The notes under the pieces: model-generated
Told to the model about the DNA's origin: nothing
Seen by the model: the letters and a program-made list of their open reading frames with translations, nothing else
Database searches by the model: none
Position numbers and translations under genes: made by a program
Assembly: GCF_003992625.1 (NCBI RefSeq)
Contig: NZ_RZMW01000037.1
Coordinates: forward strand, 62,001-126,000
Reading direction: 5' to 3'
Length of the DNA stretch: 64,000 nt
Source of the DNA: Pelagibacterium lentulum
GTDB lineage: Bacteria; Pseudomonadota; Alphaproteobacteria; Rhizobiales; Devosiaceae
Part shown: positions 36,518 to 45,127 of the stretch, one piece after another
How positions within the stretch are numbered: the first letter of the stretch is position 1
Layout: every line of letters begins with the position of its first letter

Positions 36518-37645
36518 TCAGACCTGCGGCTCCAAAACTTCTCGGGCCAGCGCGCGCCCCTTTTCGGTGAGGGTCAGTACGGCTCCGTCGCGGGTGATCA
36601 GCCCCCGATCGAGACTGTCGATCAGCACCTGCCGGGCGCGCGTTTCACTCCAGCGTAAATGATCGCGCAGGGCGGCGGCGGCGTTTTCCGCCTCGCGAGC
36701 GGTTTCGCCCTCGTGGTTGTAAAGATGGACGGTGAGCGTGCGGCACGCATTGGCGCGGTGTAGCGAGCGGCGGCGGACCATTTGCGCGACAAGGCCGTAA
36801 CGGGGACCGGCCAGAAAGGCAGCGATGAGCGCGGCGCCGGTCATCAGCGCCATCATGGCCGAGATCGAGACGTTGAAATGGACCGCTAGCCAATAGCCCG
36901 AAATCGCCGCTCCTATAGAAATTGCCGCGCCGATTGCCAGCATGAGCGATAGCCTGTCTGTGAGCAGGTAGGCGGCAGAGGGGGGCACGATGACAAAGGC
37001 GATAAACAGGATGGCGCCGACAGAATCGAAGGCTGCAACGGCCGTGGCGCTGGTGAGAATGAGCAGGCCGTAAAAGACAAGGCCCGGCGCCAGCCCGAGC
37101 GCGGTGGCAAGTGCCGGGTCGAAGGTTGCGAGCTTGAGTTCCTTATAAAACAGCAGAACGAAGCCGAGATTGACAGCCGTTATGACGCTCATCCAAAGCA
37201 CGGCTTCGGGCAGGCGGTAGCCCAGTAGCGTAATCGTATCGAGCCAGACGAAACCGATTTCGCCCAGAAGCACAGTATGCTCGTCGATATGAACATCGCG
37301 TGCGTAAAGGTTGATCAGCAGCACGCCGATGGAAAACAGCACCGGAAAGACAAGTCCGATGGCGGCGTCGGTCTTGACCCGTTTGGTGCTGGCCAGCGCT
37401 TCAGTGAGAAAGACGGTCAGCACACCGGTGAGCGCCGCACCGATGATCTGAACGGGCCCGGCGGTTTGCCGGGTGATGAGCCAGACGATGATGATGCCAA
37501 AGACGATGGAATGGCTGATGGCATCGGACAGCATCGAGGTGCCGCGCAGGACGAGAAAGGTGCCGACCAGCGATGCCGCGATGCCGACAAGCGCGCCGGT
37601 GGTCATGATCATCAGGCCCGGATCGTTGAAAAAGGACTGGATCAT
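36518..37645 (-). CDS. Metal ABC transporter permease with C-terminal winged-helix-like tail (distal gene)
   Basis: This is an inner-membrane permease of the ZnuB/TroC/MntB family (ABC-3), 375 residues against the usual 280-290. Residues 1 to about 290 form the permease (FLVLRGTSMLSDAISHSIVFG is the family start). The last 85 residues are soluble and resemble a DtxR-like winged helix (HLRWSETRARQVLIDSLDRG then LTLTEKGRALARE). Its ATG overlaps the stop of the other permease gene. The tail could sense metal or regulate, or only fold against the ATPase. Confidence 0.87.
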   Translation of the reverse strand: MIQSFFNDPGLMIMTTGALVGIAASLVGTFLVLRGTSMLSDAISHSIVFGIIIVWLITRQTAGPVQIIGAALTGVLTVFLTEALASTKRVKTDAAIGLVFPVLFSIGVLLINLYARDVHIDEHTVLLGEIGFVWLDTITLLGYRLPEAVLWMSVITAVNLGFVLLFYKELKLATFDPALATALGLAPGLVFYGLLILTSATAVAAFDSVGAILFIAFVIVPPSAAYLLTDRLSLMLAIGAAISIGAAISGYWLAVHFNVSISAMMALMTGAALIAAFLAGPRYGLVAQMVRRRSLHRANACRTLTVHLYNHEGETAREAENAAAALRDHLRWSETRARQVLIDSLDRGLITRDGAVLTLTEKGRALAREVLEPQV

Positions 37646-38769
37646 GGCGTGTCGTCCCGGTGGCCCAGAAGGGCCTCGGCTTCGGCAATGCCTTGGTCGG
37701 TCAGTACCCAATGGGGTGTCTGTTCGGGCATGTGGCAGACCTGGGCGATGAGCCCGCGTTGGTGCAGGCGGTTGAGCACAGGGCGGGTTTCAAGCCCGTA
37801 ATAGGCATCGACCATAGCCTGTTCGGCCGGATAGGCGGGGTCCTTGTGCTCGGCAGCGAGGCGATACAGCGTTGTCAGCACGCGGCGTCCGCGCAGCGCG
37901 CGCTTGTCTTCAAGGCGTTTGAGGCCGGACCAGACCAGCCCGCGGCCCGGAGCGAAAAGCAGCGAGACGATGACGATTGCCGAGGCGGCAAGGATAATCA
38001 GTGGGCCGGTGGACAGCCCGCGCGCGGTGGCGCTGACGAGGGCGCCGAAAAGGCCCGATACCATGCCGAAAATTGCGGCGAGCGCCACCATCACATCGAG
38101 CCGGTTGCTCCATTGGCGCGCCGCGACTGCGGGCGCCACAACCATGGCGGCCATGAGCACCACGCCCACCATTTGCAAGCCCACGACAACGGCCAGCGCG
38201 ATCATCAGGGTCAGCGCGATATCGAGCGCCAGTACCGGCAGGCCGAGCGTTGCAGCAAAAACCGGATCGAACGTGACGAGTTTGAACTCCTTCCAGAACA
38301 GCGCAACGAGCGCGAGTGCGATGGCCGTTATTGTGCCCATGACCCAGAGGTCGGAACGCAGGATGGCGGCGGCCTGGCCGAACAGGAAGGATTCCAGCCC
38401 GCCTTGCGCAGCCCCGCCGGTGGCCTGGATATGGGTGAGAAAGACAATGCCAAGGGCGAAGAACAGGGAAAGGGCAATGCCCAAGCCGGCATCGGTCTTG
38501 AGTCGTGTTGTGCGGGTGAGCAGCACCATAAAGAGCGCTGCCAGCGCGCCGGTGACGAGCGCACCGGCGAGAATGGCGCCAAGGTTGCGCGAGCCTGCGA
38601 TCAGAAAGCCAAGGCAAATGCCGGGTAGGGCGGCGTGTGAAAGCGTGTCACCGAGAAGGCTTTGCTTGCGCAAAACGGCAAAGGAGCCGAGCACGCCAGA
38701 GATCAGCCCCAGGAGCATGGCGCCAATGATCACATTCTGAATGGTGAAATCGGACAGGAGCGCAAGCAT
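37642..38769 (-). CDS. Metal ABC transporter permease with C-terminal winged-helix-like tail (proximal gene)
   Basis: This is the paired permease, also 375 residues. The permease core (GSFAVLRKQSLLGDTLSHAA) ends near residue 280. A tail of about 95 residues follows with winged-helix character (RVLTTLYRLAAEHKDP ... LETRPVLNRLHQRG ... HWVLTDQGIAEAEALLG). ATG 38769 is chosen; GTG 38775, directly after the ATPase stop, is possible. Both permeases carrying such tails is notable. Confidence 0.87.
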   Translation of the reverse strand: MLALLSDFTIQNVIIGAMLLGLISGVLGSFAVLRKQSLLGDTLSHAALPGICLGFLIAGSRNLGAILAGALVTGALAALFMVLLTRTTRLKTDAGLGIALSLFFALGIVFLTHIQATGGAAQGGLESFLFGQAAAILRSDLWVMGTITAIALALVALFWKEFKLVTFDPVFAATLGLPVLALDIALTLMIALAVVVGLQMVGVVLMAAMVVAPAVAARQWSNRLDVMVALAAIFGMVSGLFGALVSATARGLSTGPLIILAASAIVIVSLLFAPGRGLVWSGLKRLEDKRALRGRRVLTTLYRLAAEHKDPAYPAEQAMVDAYYGLETRPVLNRLHQRGLIAQVCHMPEQTPHWVLTDQGIAEAEALLGHRDDTP

Positions 38770-38775
38770 GGCCAC

Positions 38776-39558
38776 TTACGATGCCGAAGGGGTGGCATTG
38801 AGGAAATTGTCGCGATCGAGCAGCGCGATCTGTCCGCCATAGGCGCGGCGCAGATTTTCGGGCGTATAGGTTTGGCTCACCGGTCCTTGCGCGATCACAC
38901 GGACATTGAGGATCACCAGCCAGTCGAAATAGGTGCTGACCGTGTGCAGGTCGTGGTGGACGACGATTACGGTCTTGCCGGCATCGCGCAGGGCGTGAAG
39001 GATTTTGACGATGGCGCGTTCGGTTGTGGCATCGACCCCGGCCATGGGCTCATCGAGAAAATAGAGATCGGCATCCTGCACCAGTGCGCGGGCCAGAAAA
39101 ACCCGCTGCTGCTGTCCGCCGGAAAGCTGACTGATCTGGCGGGTGGCAAAATCAGCCATGCCGACTTGTTCCAGCGCAGCACGGGCGCGGGCATGTTCGG
39201 ATTTTCCGGGGCGTTTGATCCAGCCCAGTTGGCCATAAAGACCCATGGTCACGACATCGAGCGCGGTGGTGGGAAAATCCCAATCCACGCTGGAGCGCTG
39301 GGGCACATAGCCGACCTTGCGGCGCTGGACTTTATAGGGGCGCCCGAACATCGTGATATGGCCGGCGGTGGGTTTGACCAGCCCGAGCACGGATTTGATC
39401 AGGGTGGATTTTCCGGCGCCATTGGGGCCGACAATGGCCGCCATGACGCCGGGTGGGATGTCGAAATCGATATCCCATAGCACGGGCCGGGATTGATAGG
39501 AGACCGTCAAATCTTCAACGTGAAGCGCCAGTCCCGGCTCGTGCAAATCGTTTTTCAT
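38776..39558 (-). CDS. Metal ABC transporter ATPase (TroB/MntB/ZnuC-like)
   Basis: This cytosolic ATPase has 260 residues. Walker A is GPNGAGKST, the signature LSGGQQQ and Walker [13 protein letters not shown]. The Q-loop segment [13 protein letters not shown] is typical of manganese/iron/zinc uptake ATPases. Its ATG overlaps the stop of the binding-protein gene by four bases, and its stop abuts the first permease. Confidence 0.9.
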   Translation of the reverse strand: MKNDLHEPGLALHVEDLTVSYQSRPVLWDIDFDIPPGVMAAIVGPNGAGKSTLIKSVLGLVKPTAGHITMFGRPYKVQRRKVGYVPQRSSVDWDFPTTALDVVTMGLYGQLGWIKRPGKSEHARARAALEQVGMADFATRQISQLSGGQQQRVFLARALVQDADLYFLDEPMAGVDATTERAIVKILHALRDAGKTVIVVHHDLHTVSTYFDWLVILNVRVIAQGPVSQTYTPENLRRAYGGQIALLDRDNFLNATPSAS

Positions 39559-40568
39559 CGGGCGGTTTCGATATCCCAGTGTTGCGCCCAGTCGGCAAGC
39601 GGAGCGGGCAGGGGAGCTAGAGTGCCGCCGAGTGCGCCCGCGATATTGGCGACATTGGCGTAAATCATGCCAATATAGGTGCCATCGGGCGTGCCGTCAT
39701 CGCCCATCGCATCGGCATAGAGCTCGGCTCCGATGATAACGGCATGACCCTGCTGACCGGCGGCTTCAATTACCGCTTCGATCGTGCGGGGGTTGATCGT
39801 GGATTCGATGAAGACGGCGGGGATTTCGCGCTCAACCAGCAGCGCGGCGGTTTCGCGAATATCGGCGATCCCGGCTTCGGACTGGGTTGAAATGCCCTGG
39901 ATGCCCTCGACCTCGATGTCATAGGCGCGGCCGAAATAGGCAAAGGCGTCATGGGCCGTCACAAGGATGCGCTGATCGTCCGGGATCGAAGCGATAGTTT
40001 GGGCTGCCCATTGGTCGAGCGCTTCAAGCTGGGCGGCATAGGTCGTGGCGTTGGCTTCGATCTCTGACGCGCAATCGGGAGCCTGTTCGGAGAGCGTTTG
40101 GGCAAGTACGGGTACAATATTGATCCAAAGGCCAGGATCCATCCAAAGATGCGGGTCGATGCCGTAAAGATCGTCGGCTGCTATGAGTTCCGATGTCGGC
40201 ACGGAGGCGGAAGCTACCGCCAGGGTTGGGACGGTTTCGCCAAAGCGCTCCAGCACGTCACCTAGCTGGCCTTCAAGGCCAAAGCCCGAATAAAGGATCA
40301 GCTCGGCGGACGAGAGTGTCTGCACATCGCGGGCGGTGGCCTGATAGAGATGCGGGTCGATGCCCGGACCCATAAGGGTTGCGACACTGACACAAGTGCC
40401 GCCGATTTCGCTTACGACGTCGCCGATCATGCCGATGGTGGCAACCACATTGAGGGGGGCGGATTGGGCAAGTGTGGCCGGTGCTGCGGTCGTGACGGCC
40501 AGCGCGGCGAGAACGCCAGCGAGTCGTGGGGCGAACGTCCGGGGCGATGTGGCGGGCTGTGGTGTCAT
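39555..40568 (-). CDS. Metal ABC transporter solute-binding protein (TroA/ZnuA-like)
   Basis: This is the periplasmic metal receptor of the cluster A-I family, about 337 residues, with a signal peptide ending near TLAQSAPLN. Likely ligands are His73 (DPHLYQ), His140 (DPHLWMD), His206 (VTAHDAF) and Asp286 (ELYADAMG), a three-His/one-Asp set like TroA, so zinc or manganese is possible. The segment [12 protein letters not shown] is typical. ATG 40568 has AAGG at the right spacing; ATG 40574 is too close to it. It heads the metal operon and has an AT-rich operator-like region upstream. Confidence 0.88.
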   Translation of the reverse strand: MTPQPATSPRTFAPRLAGVLAALAVTTAAPATLAQSAPLNVVATIGMIGDVVSEIGGTCVSVATLMGPGIDPHLYQATARDVQTLSSAELILYSGFGLEGQLGDVLERFGETVPTLAVASASVPTSELIAADDLYGIDPHLWMDPGLWINIVPVLAQTLSEQAPDCASEIEANATTYAAQLEALDQWAAQTIASIPDDQRILVTAHDAFAYFGRAYDIEVEGIQGISTQSEAGIADIRETAALLVEREIPAVFIESTINPRTIEAVIEAAGQQGHAVIIGAELYADAMGDDGTPDGTYIGMIYANVANIAGALGGTLAPLPAPLADWAQHWDIETAR

Positions 40569-40625
40569 ATCCATTCCTTTGCAATGCGGGAGAAGCTGTA
40601 TCAGTTCATTTTGAATATGACAATC

Positions 40626-40668
40626 ATTCGCAATGTGTCAATTGCAATTAGGAATTATTCGCAAGTGT
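40626..40668. promoter_or_regulatory. Operator-like repeats upstream of the metal importer
   Basis: Two direct repeats, ATTCGCAAtGTGT at 40626-40638 and ATTCGCAAGTGT at 40657-40668, are 31 bp apart (about three helical turns). Between them lies the palindrome AATTGCAATT (40640-40649). The first repeat is preceded by TGACAATC, reminiscent of Fur-family sites. A Fur-family metal regulator is the natural candidate, but I cannot assign Zur, Mur or Fur. Confidence 0.5.
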
Positions 40669-40930
40669 GAAGGGCTGAGGATGAGTGTGAGTGAGCAGGC
40701 GGGTAGTGGGGGGCTGGGCGCAGGCGGATAGTGTGCGGGTAATAGGTGCAGGAGTGTAGGTTTAGGTTTAGCTGTAGCTGTGCAGATGCTGGCGGTGAGG
40801 TGGACGGAAAGAAGCAATTCGAGGCAGAAGGGCACGCACGTTTCCGGTCGCAGCCGATAGAGAAATAGACGCGAGTCGTGGGCAAATTCACACGCCACTG
40901 GTTGGATTTTGGCCGTCCTTCACTTGGTTG
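40669..40930. other. Non-coding spacer with extreme G over C skew
   Basis: No gene is supported here. Between 40681 and 40800 I count 58 G against 13 C on the plus strand, with runs such as GGGTAGTGGGGGGCTGGG that could form a G-quadruplex, followed by repeated TAGGTTTAGGTTTAG-like words. Short open frames on the minus strand have biased, repetitive composition and no ribosome binding site. Confidence 0.6.
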
Positions 40931-40976
40931 AGTAAACGTGGTTACTTCACGCCACGCACGACACGGCGAGGCCTGG

Positions 40977-41372
40977 ATGCTTAGAAAGCAATATCACTTC
41001 CGAACGATTGGGGGCGATCTCCATGCCTGGGACATTCATCGACTGATCCGGATGTCCAAGGCACTCACGCCATCGCTTGTCTCCATCGCGGAAATTTCCG
41101 AACTGGATGAGAACTGGTGGTACGACAATCCAGACAAACTGCCGACCCCGCGCGCGCTGGCCGATCATATGGCTCTGGTCCAGCAGGCGGATCTGACCTA
41201 CCCGATCCTGCTGCGCGCGGATGGCCGACTGATGGATGGAATGCACCGCCTCGTAAAAGTGCTACTGGAGCAGCGCTCACACGTTCAGGCGGTGAGATTC
41301 CCGGTTACACCGGCACCAGACTACATCAATGTTTCTGCCGATGACCTGCCTTATCCCGATGAAGACGTATAG
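40977..41372 (+). CDS. Small conserved protein with ParB-like fold motif
   Basis: This 131-residue cytosolic protein starts MLRKQYHFRTIGGDLHAWDI. The centre (LTYPILLRADGRLMDGMHRLVKVLLEQ) resembles the ParB/Srx nucleotide-binding motif, where a G-x-H-R segment contacts phosphate. Similar stand-alone proteins exist in many bacteria and have no assigned role. ATG 40977 is chosen because GAGG lies 6 nt upstream. The neighbours (a G-skewed spacer and a GNAT) give no pathway. Confidence 0.7.
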   Translation: MLRKQYHFRTIGGDLHAWDIHRLIRMSKALTPSLVSIAEISELDENWWYDNPDKLPTPRALADHMALVQQADLTYPILLRADGRLMDGMHRLVKVLLEQRSHVQAVRFPVTPAPDYINVSADDLPYPDEDV

Positions 41373-41518
41373 GGCGACCCAACTGGCAAGCCTGCGGTTC
41401 TGACCGATCACTTTGAGGCAGGCGAGGGATTGCGGGTTGTGGCATTGAACCAGCGCAAGCGGACTTTTGCCGACCTATTTTGCTTTTCAGCGCGAGATGC
41501 ACCCGCTATCAGAATGTC

Positions 41519-42001
41519 ATGCTTATTCGCCCTGCCACATCCGCCGATGCTCATGCCGTCTGGTCTGTCATGGAGCCCACCATCAGAGCGGGAGAGACCT
41601 ATGCTCTCGATCGGGGATTGAGCCAGGCGGAGGCTCTTGCCTACTGGCTGGCGTCTGACAACGAGGTTTTCGTTGCCGAGGAAGAGGGAGCCCTCCTTGG
41701 AACATATTACATCCGACCCAACCAGCGCGGCGGCGGGCAGCATGTGTGCAATTGTGGATACATGACCGCACCTGAAGCGACCGGACGAGGGATCGCGAGA
41801 CGCATGTGCGAACACTCATTGGTCTATGCGCGCTCGCGCGGGTACAGATCAATGCAGTTTAATTTTGTGGTGAGCACCAACCAGCGCGCAGTGGCGCTAT
41901 GGCAGAAGATGGGTTTTGAGATCGTAGGGCGATTGCCCCTCGCGTTCAGCCACCCGACCCACGGCTATGTTGACGCCCTGGTGATGTATCAAACGCTTTA
42001 G
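41519..42001 (+). CDS. GNAT family N-acetyltransferase
   Basis: This 160-residue acetyltransferase uses acetyl-CoA; its acceptor is unknown. The N-terminal MLIRPATSADAHAVWSVM and the cofactor motif with GRGIARRM (motif A), then NQRAVALWQKMGFEIVGRLP (motif B), are clear. I start at ATG 41519, where homology begins; no strong ribosome binding site is visible. It stands alone. Confidence 0.85.
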   Translation: MLIRPATSADAHAVWSVMEPTIRAGETYALDRGLSQAEALAYWLASDNEVFVAEEEGALLGTYYIRPNQRGGGQHVCNCGYMTAPEATGRGIARRMCEHSLVYARSRGYRSMQFNFVVSTNQRAVALWQKMGFEIVGRLPLAFSHPTHGYVDALVMYQTL

Positions 42002-42351
42002 ACTGACATACGATGAGCGTATCTTGCGTTCGCTGCGACGCATGAAATGCTGATCCCTGATGAACTGGCCGTAAGAACCACCTCCAGGCGATTGCCTCTG
42101 AACGGCAGAAAAGGGGTGGGAAGGGGACTGTCGGCTTCTGGCTGATAGGGGATGGAAGCAGACTTCCATTGTCGCAAGCGTCTGTACCGCAAGACGGGTT
42201 TATGCACCTGACTTTTGCGACGGAAATTTCCCTGAAAATTCAGCGCTGGCGATTTTGTCGCACAGCTTAGGATTTTCGCCACGAGGCAGAGGCATTCAGG
42301 ATGATTGGCTGGCCAGCGGTGCAAACCGCCCCGCTGGCCAATGCCTATTCG
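42002..42351. other. Intergenic region with a 10-bp hairpin
   Basis: I see no gene in these 350 bp. A perfect hairpin (TGGCCAGCGG / CCGCTGGCCA, 11-nt loop) at 42310-42340 lies just past the nitrilase-like gene's stop and may end that message, although no T-run follows on the minus strand. An imperfect repeat around TTTTGCGAC/GTCGCAC lies near 42214-42266. Confidence 0.5.
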
Positions 42352-43344
42352 TCAGAACAGGTTGCGACCGTCGCTCCTCGGGTCGCTGTCCACCTGATGA
42401 GGGGCGTAAAAATCGGCGCGAGCCTTTCGCCGCCACGGCCGTGCAAGATTTCCCCGATCAATGGTGATGTCCGCTACAGCAATAGCGGCTGCGTCACCTG
42501 CCGGGCATCGCGCCGCCCATTGACCATCGGGAGCAGCAATTCCCGAAGGGACGACCAAACTCTGCGGCGTGTGGGCCGAATAGCTAACCCAAAACGTGTT
42601 GCTTGCAGCGTGCCCCAATACCTCTGCTGCGAAAGCTGGCGCGGCGGAAGGCATCTCGCCTGTAGTCGAGAACAAGATGCAATCCGCCTCAAGCCGCTCA
42701 TACTCGGAAAATATTTCTGGATAGTGCGTCTCCATGCCCGCTGCGCAGCCGAAACAGACGCCATCAATATCAAATGTCACCGGAGCTTTTCCCGGCGAAT
42801 ACATGAAGGAGATTTTCGTGTTCGATAGCATCCGCTCATCGTAGCGGGTTACCAGCTCCCCCCGATCAGAGATGACATATAGGCTGTTGTGCGGGCGATG
42901 CGGCGGGGTGAGTTGATGGACCGAGCCCAACACCGTCCATAGCTTAAGCTCCTTCGCCAGCTTGCTGGTCGCGTCCAACTCCTCACGAAGAATGGCCCAT
43001 TCGAACCGAGCCCAGTCAGAAGGGCCGATTTCTCTAGGTCCATTCTCGGACATAACCCGCTTGTTGGGAGAGCAAGTTGCTCCCTCGGGGAAATGTATAA
43101 GTCGCGTACCGGCCTTATGGGCGTCACGCATCAGGCCACGCATTTCCATTCCGCTGGCACGGAGCCCGGAAATATCGCGAGGATCGTTGAAGAACGACGT
43201 TTGGGCGACAGCCAAGCGCACCGATTTGGTGTCGGAGTGATCGGGCGATGCTTGTCGAATATGTCTGAGAGCCGCGGTGTAAGACTCGCCTGTTTTTGCT
43301 GCGCGAGCACGGACACGGCGTTTGAGATTTCCGTTTTGCGTCAT
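42352..43344 (-). CDS. Nitrilase-superfamily protein, probably lacking catalytic residues
   Basis: This carbon-nitrogen hydrolase fold protein has 330 residues. A 40-residue basic N-terminal region (LKRRVRARAAKTGESYTAAL) precedes the fold. The catalytic Glu87 (FPEGAT) is present. The usual lysine motif (Y-x-K-x-x-L) reads YDERML, putting Glu170 where Lys is expected, and the nucleophile motif, normally C-x-E before H/F-x-PE, reads GMETHYPE with Gly203. Both changes need one base each (AAG to GAG, TGC to GGC). Family knowledge then predicts no amidase activity. ATG 43344 has AAAGG upstream. It has no operon partner. Confidence 0.75.
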   Translation of the reverse strand: MTQNGNLKRRVRARAAKTGESYTAALRHIRQASPDHSDTKSVRLAVAQTSFFNDPRDISGLRASGMEMRGLMRDAHKAGTRLIHFPEGATCSPNKRVMSENGPREIGPSDWARFEWAILREELDATSKLAKELKLWTVLGSVHQLTPPHRPHNSLYVISDRGELVTRYDERMLSNTKISFMYSPGKAPVTFDIDGVCFGCAAGMETHYPEIFSEYERLEADCILFSTTGEMPSAAPAFAAEVLGHAASNTFWVSYSAHTPQSLVVPSGIAAPDGQWAARCPAGDAAAIAVADITIDRGNLARPWRRKARADFYAPHQVDSDPRSDGRNLF

Positions 43345-44100
43345 TGTCAGGGCCTTTCACGTTCCGGCCGTGAGTTCCCCAGCAACCCCGCCCGAAACGA
43401 TCGGACCAAGACAGCGACCCGAGACAGAAGTCCCTTTGCCTCCGATTAAGACCATGCTGGGGAAGGTCTTGCGAGGTTAGGCGCAGGCCACGCCATATTT
43501 AGAATGTCGGTCCAATGCCGATTCGTCAATCTCCCGCGAAATCCCCGAAACCTGCGACATGTATTGGTGTCGTATCATGTCCGGTTTGTGATGCCTCGAT
43601 CACGCCAATGAACGACCGCAATGGCGTCGGATGCTGTTGGAACGAAGACCATGGTTTCCGCATGGCCTATTTTGCGATCCGGCGTCTTGCGGGTGCCATA
43701 AGGTTGGGCTGAGAAGCACGAGAACCGCCAGGATTTCCAGTCGGCCCGCGCACATCGAAAGTTATCACCCATGTGGCAGACGGATCGAACGCAGAAAAAT
43801 TGCCTGCACGACCGGTCATATCGCCAGCAGGCGATGCCGTGAGGTTGAGACCGGCAGGGAAAATGCAGATGATGTGCGGGCGTGGCGTTTGTGGGCAAGT
43901 CCCTGAGCCAGCCATTATAGGTTTGCGGCCCGAAGCAATTGTGTCGCCGTAAGCATTGCCCCTTACCGCTCACGTCCGCTTTGATTAAAGTCAAACTTGG
44001 AGGGTGCTTCAATTTGATCAAGGGATGTGCGACGATTTCGAGGATCGCCGTAGGGGACGGTGGGGCGTATAGTGCACTCCACAGGTTTAAAGGCGCAAAT
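43345..44100. other. Long intergenic region upstream of fnr
   Basis: About 750 bp contain no gene I can support. Minus-strand frames at 43575-44021 and 43667-43915 are open but rich in Cys, Trp and Arg with no recognisable fold or ribosome binding site. An FNR-like box lies at 43981-43994 and a TTGATCAA palindrome at 44014-44021. This may be a decayed region. Confidence 0.5.
43981..43994. promoter_or_regulatory. FNR-type box upstream of fnr
   Basis: TTGAT-TAAA-GTCAA differs at one position from the anaerobox consensus TTGAT-N4-ATCAA. It lies about 107 bp before the FNR start codon, which fits autoregulation. Confidence 0.55.
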
Positions 44101-44838
44101 ATGAGCCGGAACGATATTCACAATTCTGACGTGCCGATACTGTGCCGCAGTTGCGAAGTGCGGCATCAGGGCATGTGCGGTGCGCTCGACCAGCATCATC
44201 TGCTGGAGCTTTCCCGATATACTCAGACAGTGCGCTATGAGGCCGGGGCCGAACTGATCGCTGACGACAGCGAGATCACAAGCTATGCCAACGTGATGCG
44301 CGGGGTGGTCAAGCTGTCCAAAATGCTCGAGGACGGACGCCAGCAGGTCGTGGGTCTGCAGTTTGCGCCCGATTTTCTGGGACGGTTGTTTGGGCGACAG
44401 AATACGCTTGAGGCCGAAGCGGCTTCGCCGGTGGAATTGTGCAAGATCCCGAAATCGGCGCTTGAAAAGCTGGTCAAGGCGCATCCTGAGCTTGAGCACA
44501 GGCTGATGGAGCAAACATTGCGCGAACTCGATGAGGCGCGCGAGTGGATGGTGACGCTGGGGCGCAAGACCGCTTCGGAAAAGGTCGCGACTTTCCTGCT
44601 GCTGATCGCAACCCATATCGATCCGGTTGCCAATGAACGGCAAGAGGAACGGGGCGAACGCAGCATGAAATTCGACCTGCCGCTCAGCCGGGCCGATATT
44701 GCCGACTTTCTGGGGCTGACCATTGAAACAGTCTCCCGGCAATTGACCAAATTGCGCAAGGATGGGGTGATCGAGATCGTCAATAACCGACAGGTCACGG
44801 TGCCCGATCTTGGACGGCTAAAGGTCCGCTGCGGATAG
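44101..44838 (+). CDS. fnr: FNR-family oxygen-sensing transcriptional regulator
   Basis: This is a cytosolic oxygen sensor that binds TTGAT-N4-ATCAA sites when its [4Fe-4S] cluster is intact. It has 245 residues. The four cluster cysteines Cys15, Cys18, Cys26 (CRSCEVRHQGMC) and Cys114 (LCKIP) are present. A cyclic-nucleotide-like domain and dimer helix follow, and the recognition helix reads TIETVSRQLTKLR with the E-x2-S-R contacts of FNR. I start at ATG 44101; the open frame extends to 43939 but upstream residues do not fit. Matching boxes lie near cydDC/cydABX and near 61.4 kb. Confidence 0.93.
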   Translation: MSRNDIHNSDVPILCRSCEVRHQGMCGALDQHHLLELSRYTQTVRYEAGAELIADDSEITSYANVMRGVVKLSKMLEDGRQQVVGLQFAPDFLGRLFGRQNTLEAEAASPVELCKIPKSALEKLVKAHPELEHRLMEQTLRELDEAREWMVTLGRKTASEKVATFLLLIATHIDPVANERQEERGERSMKFDLPLSRADIADFLGLTIETVSRQLTKLRKDGVIEIVNNRQVTVPDLGRLKVRCG

Positions 44839-44861
44839 CGTGGCTTGCACTCTCGGGTGAC

Positions 44862-44883
44862 TGTTATTACATTGGTGGTAACA
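44862..44883. promoter_or_regulatory. Inverted repeat upstream of the toxin-antitoxin pair
   Basis: TGTTATTAC and GTGGTAACA (7 of 9 positions pair) flank a 4-bp centre 16 bp before the antitoxin ATG. It is a likely autoregulatory operator for the AbrB-type antitoxin, as toxin-antitoxin operons usually bind their own promoters. Binding is inferred. Confidence 0.5.
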
Positions 44884-44899
44884 ATTTGGAGTGCCTGCG

Positions 44900-45127
44900 A
44901 TGGTTGAATTGAAAGTGCGGAAGATTGGAAACTCGTTGGGTGTGGTGTTGCCCAAGGAAGTGGTTTCACGCCTCAACACGCGCGACGGGGAGCAATTATA
45001 CCTATCGGAGACCCCAGATGGCGGTTATCGGCTGGTGCCCTTTGACCCGGAGTTTGAAAACAAGATGAGCAAGGCCGAAGACATCATGCACCGGTATCGC
45101 GATACGCTGCATGTGCTGGCCAAGTGA
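44900..45127 (+). CDS. AbrB/MazE-type antitoxin
   Basis: This 75-residue protein has an AbrB/SpoVT swapped-hairpin DNA-binding domain (VRKIGNSLGVVLPKEVVSRLN) and a C-terminal helix (EFENKMSKAEDIMHRYRDTLHVL) likely to hold the toxin. GGAG lies 8 nt before ATG 44900. The stop overlaps the toxin start (GTGA). Its job is to neutralise the Doc-type toxin and repress the operon. Confidence 0.87.
   Translation: MVELKVRKIGNSLGVVLPKEVVSRLNTRDGEQLYLSETPDGGYRLVPFDPEFENKMSKAEDIMHRYRDTLHVLAK

Noticed and set aside
40638-40898. 86-codon minus-strand frame in the G-skewed spacer
   Set aside because: The composition reflects the strand skew (Pro/Ser/Leu repeats) and it covers the metal operator repeats.
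43575-44021. 148-codon minus-strand frame upstream of fnr
   Set aside because: Cys/Trp/Arg-rich, no ribosome binding site and no family resemblance; it also spans the FNR box.
44014-44021. TTGATCAA palindrome before fnr as a second FNR box
   Set aside because: It lacks the 4-base spacer and has only 8 bp of symmetry, so it is expected by chance.
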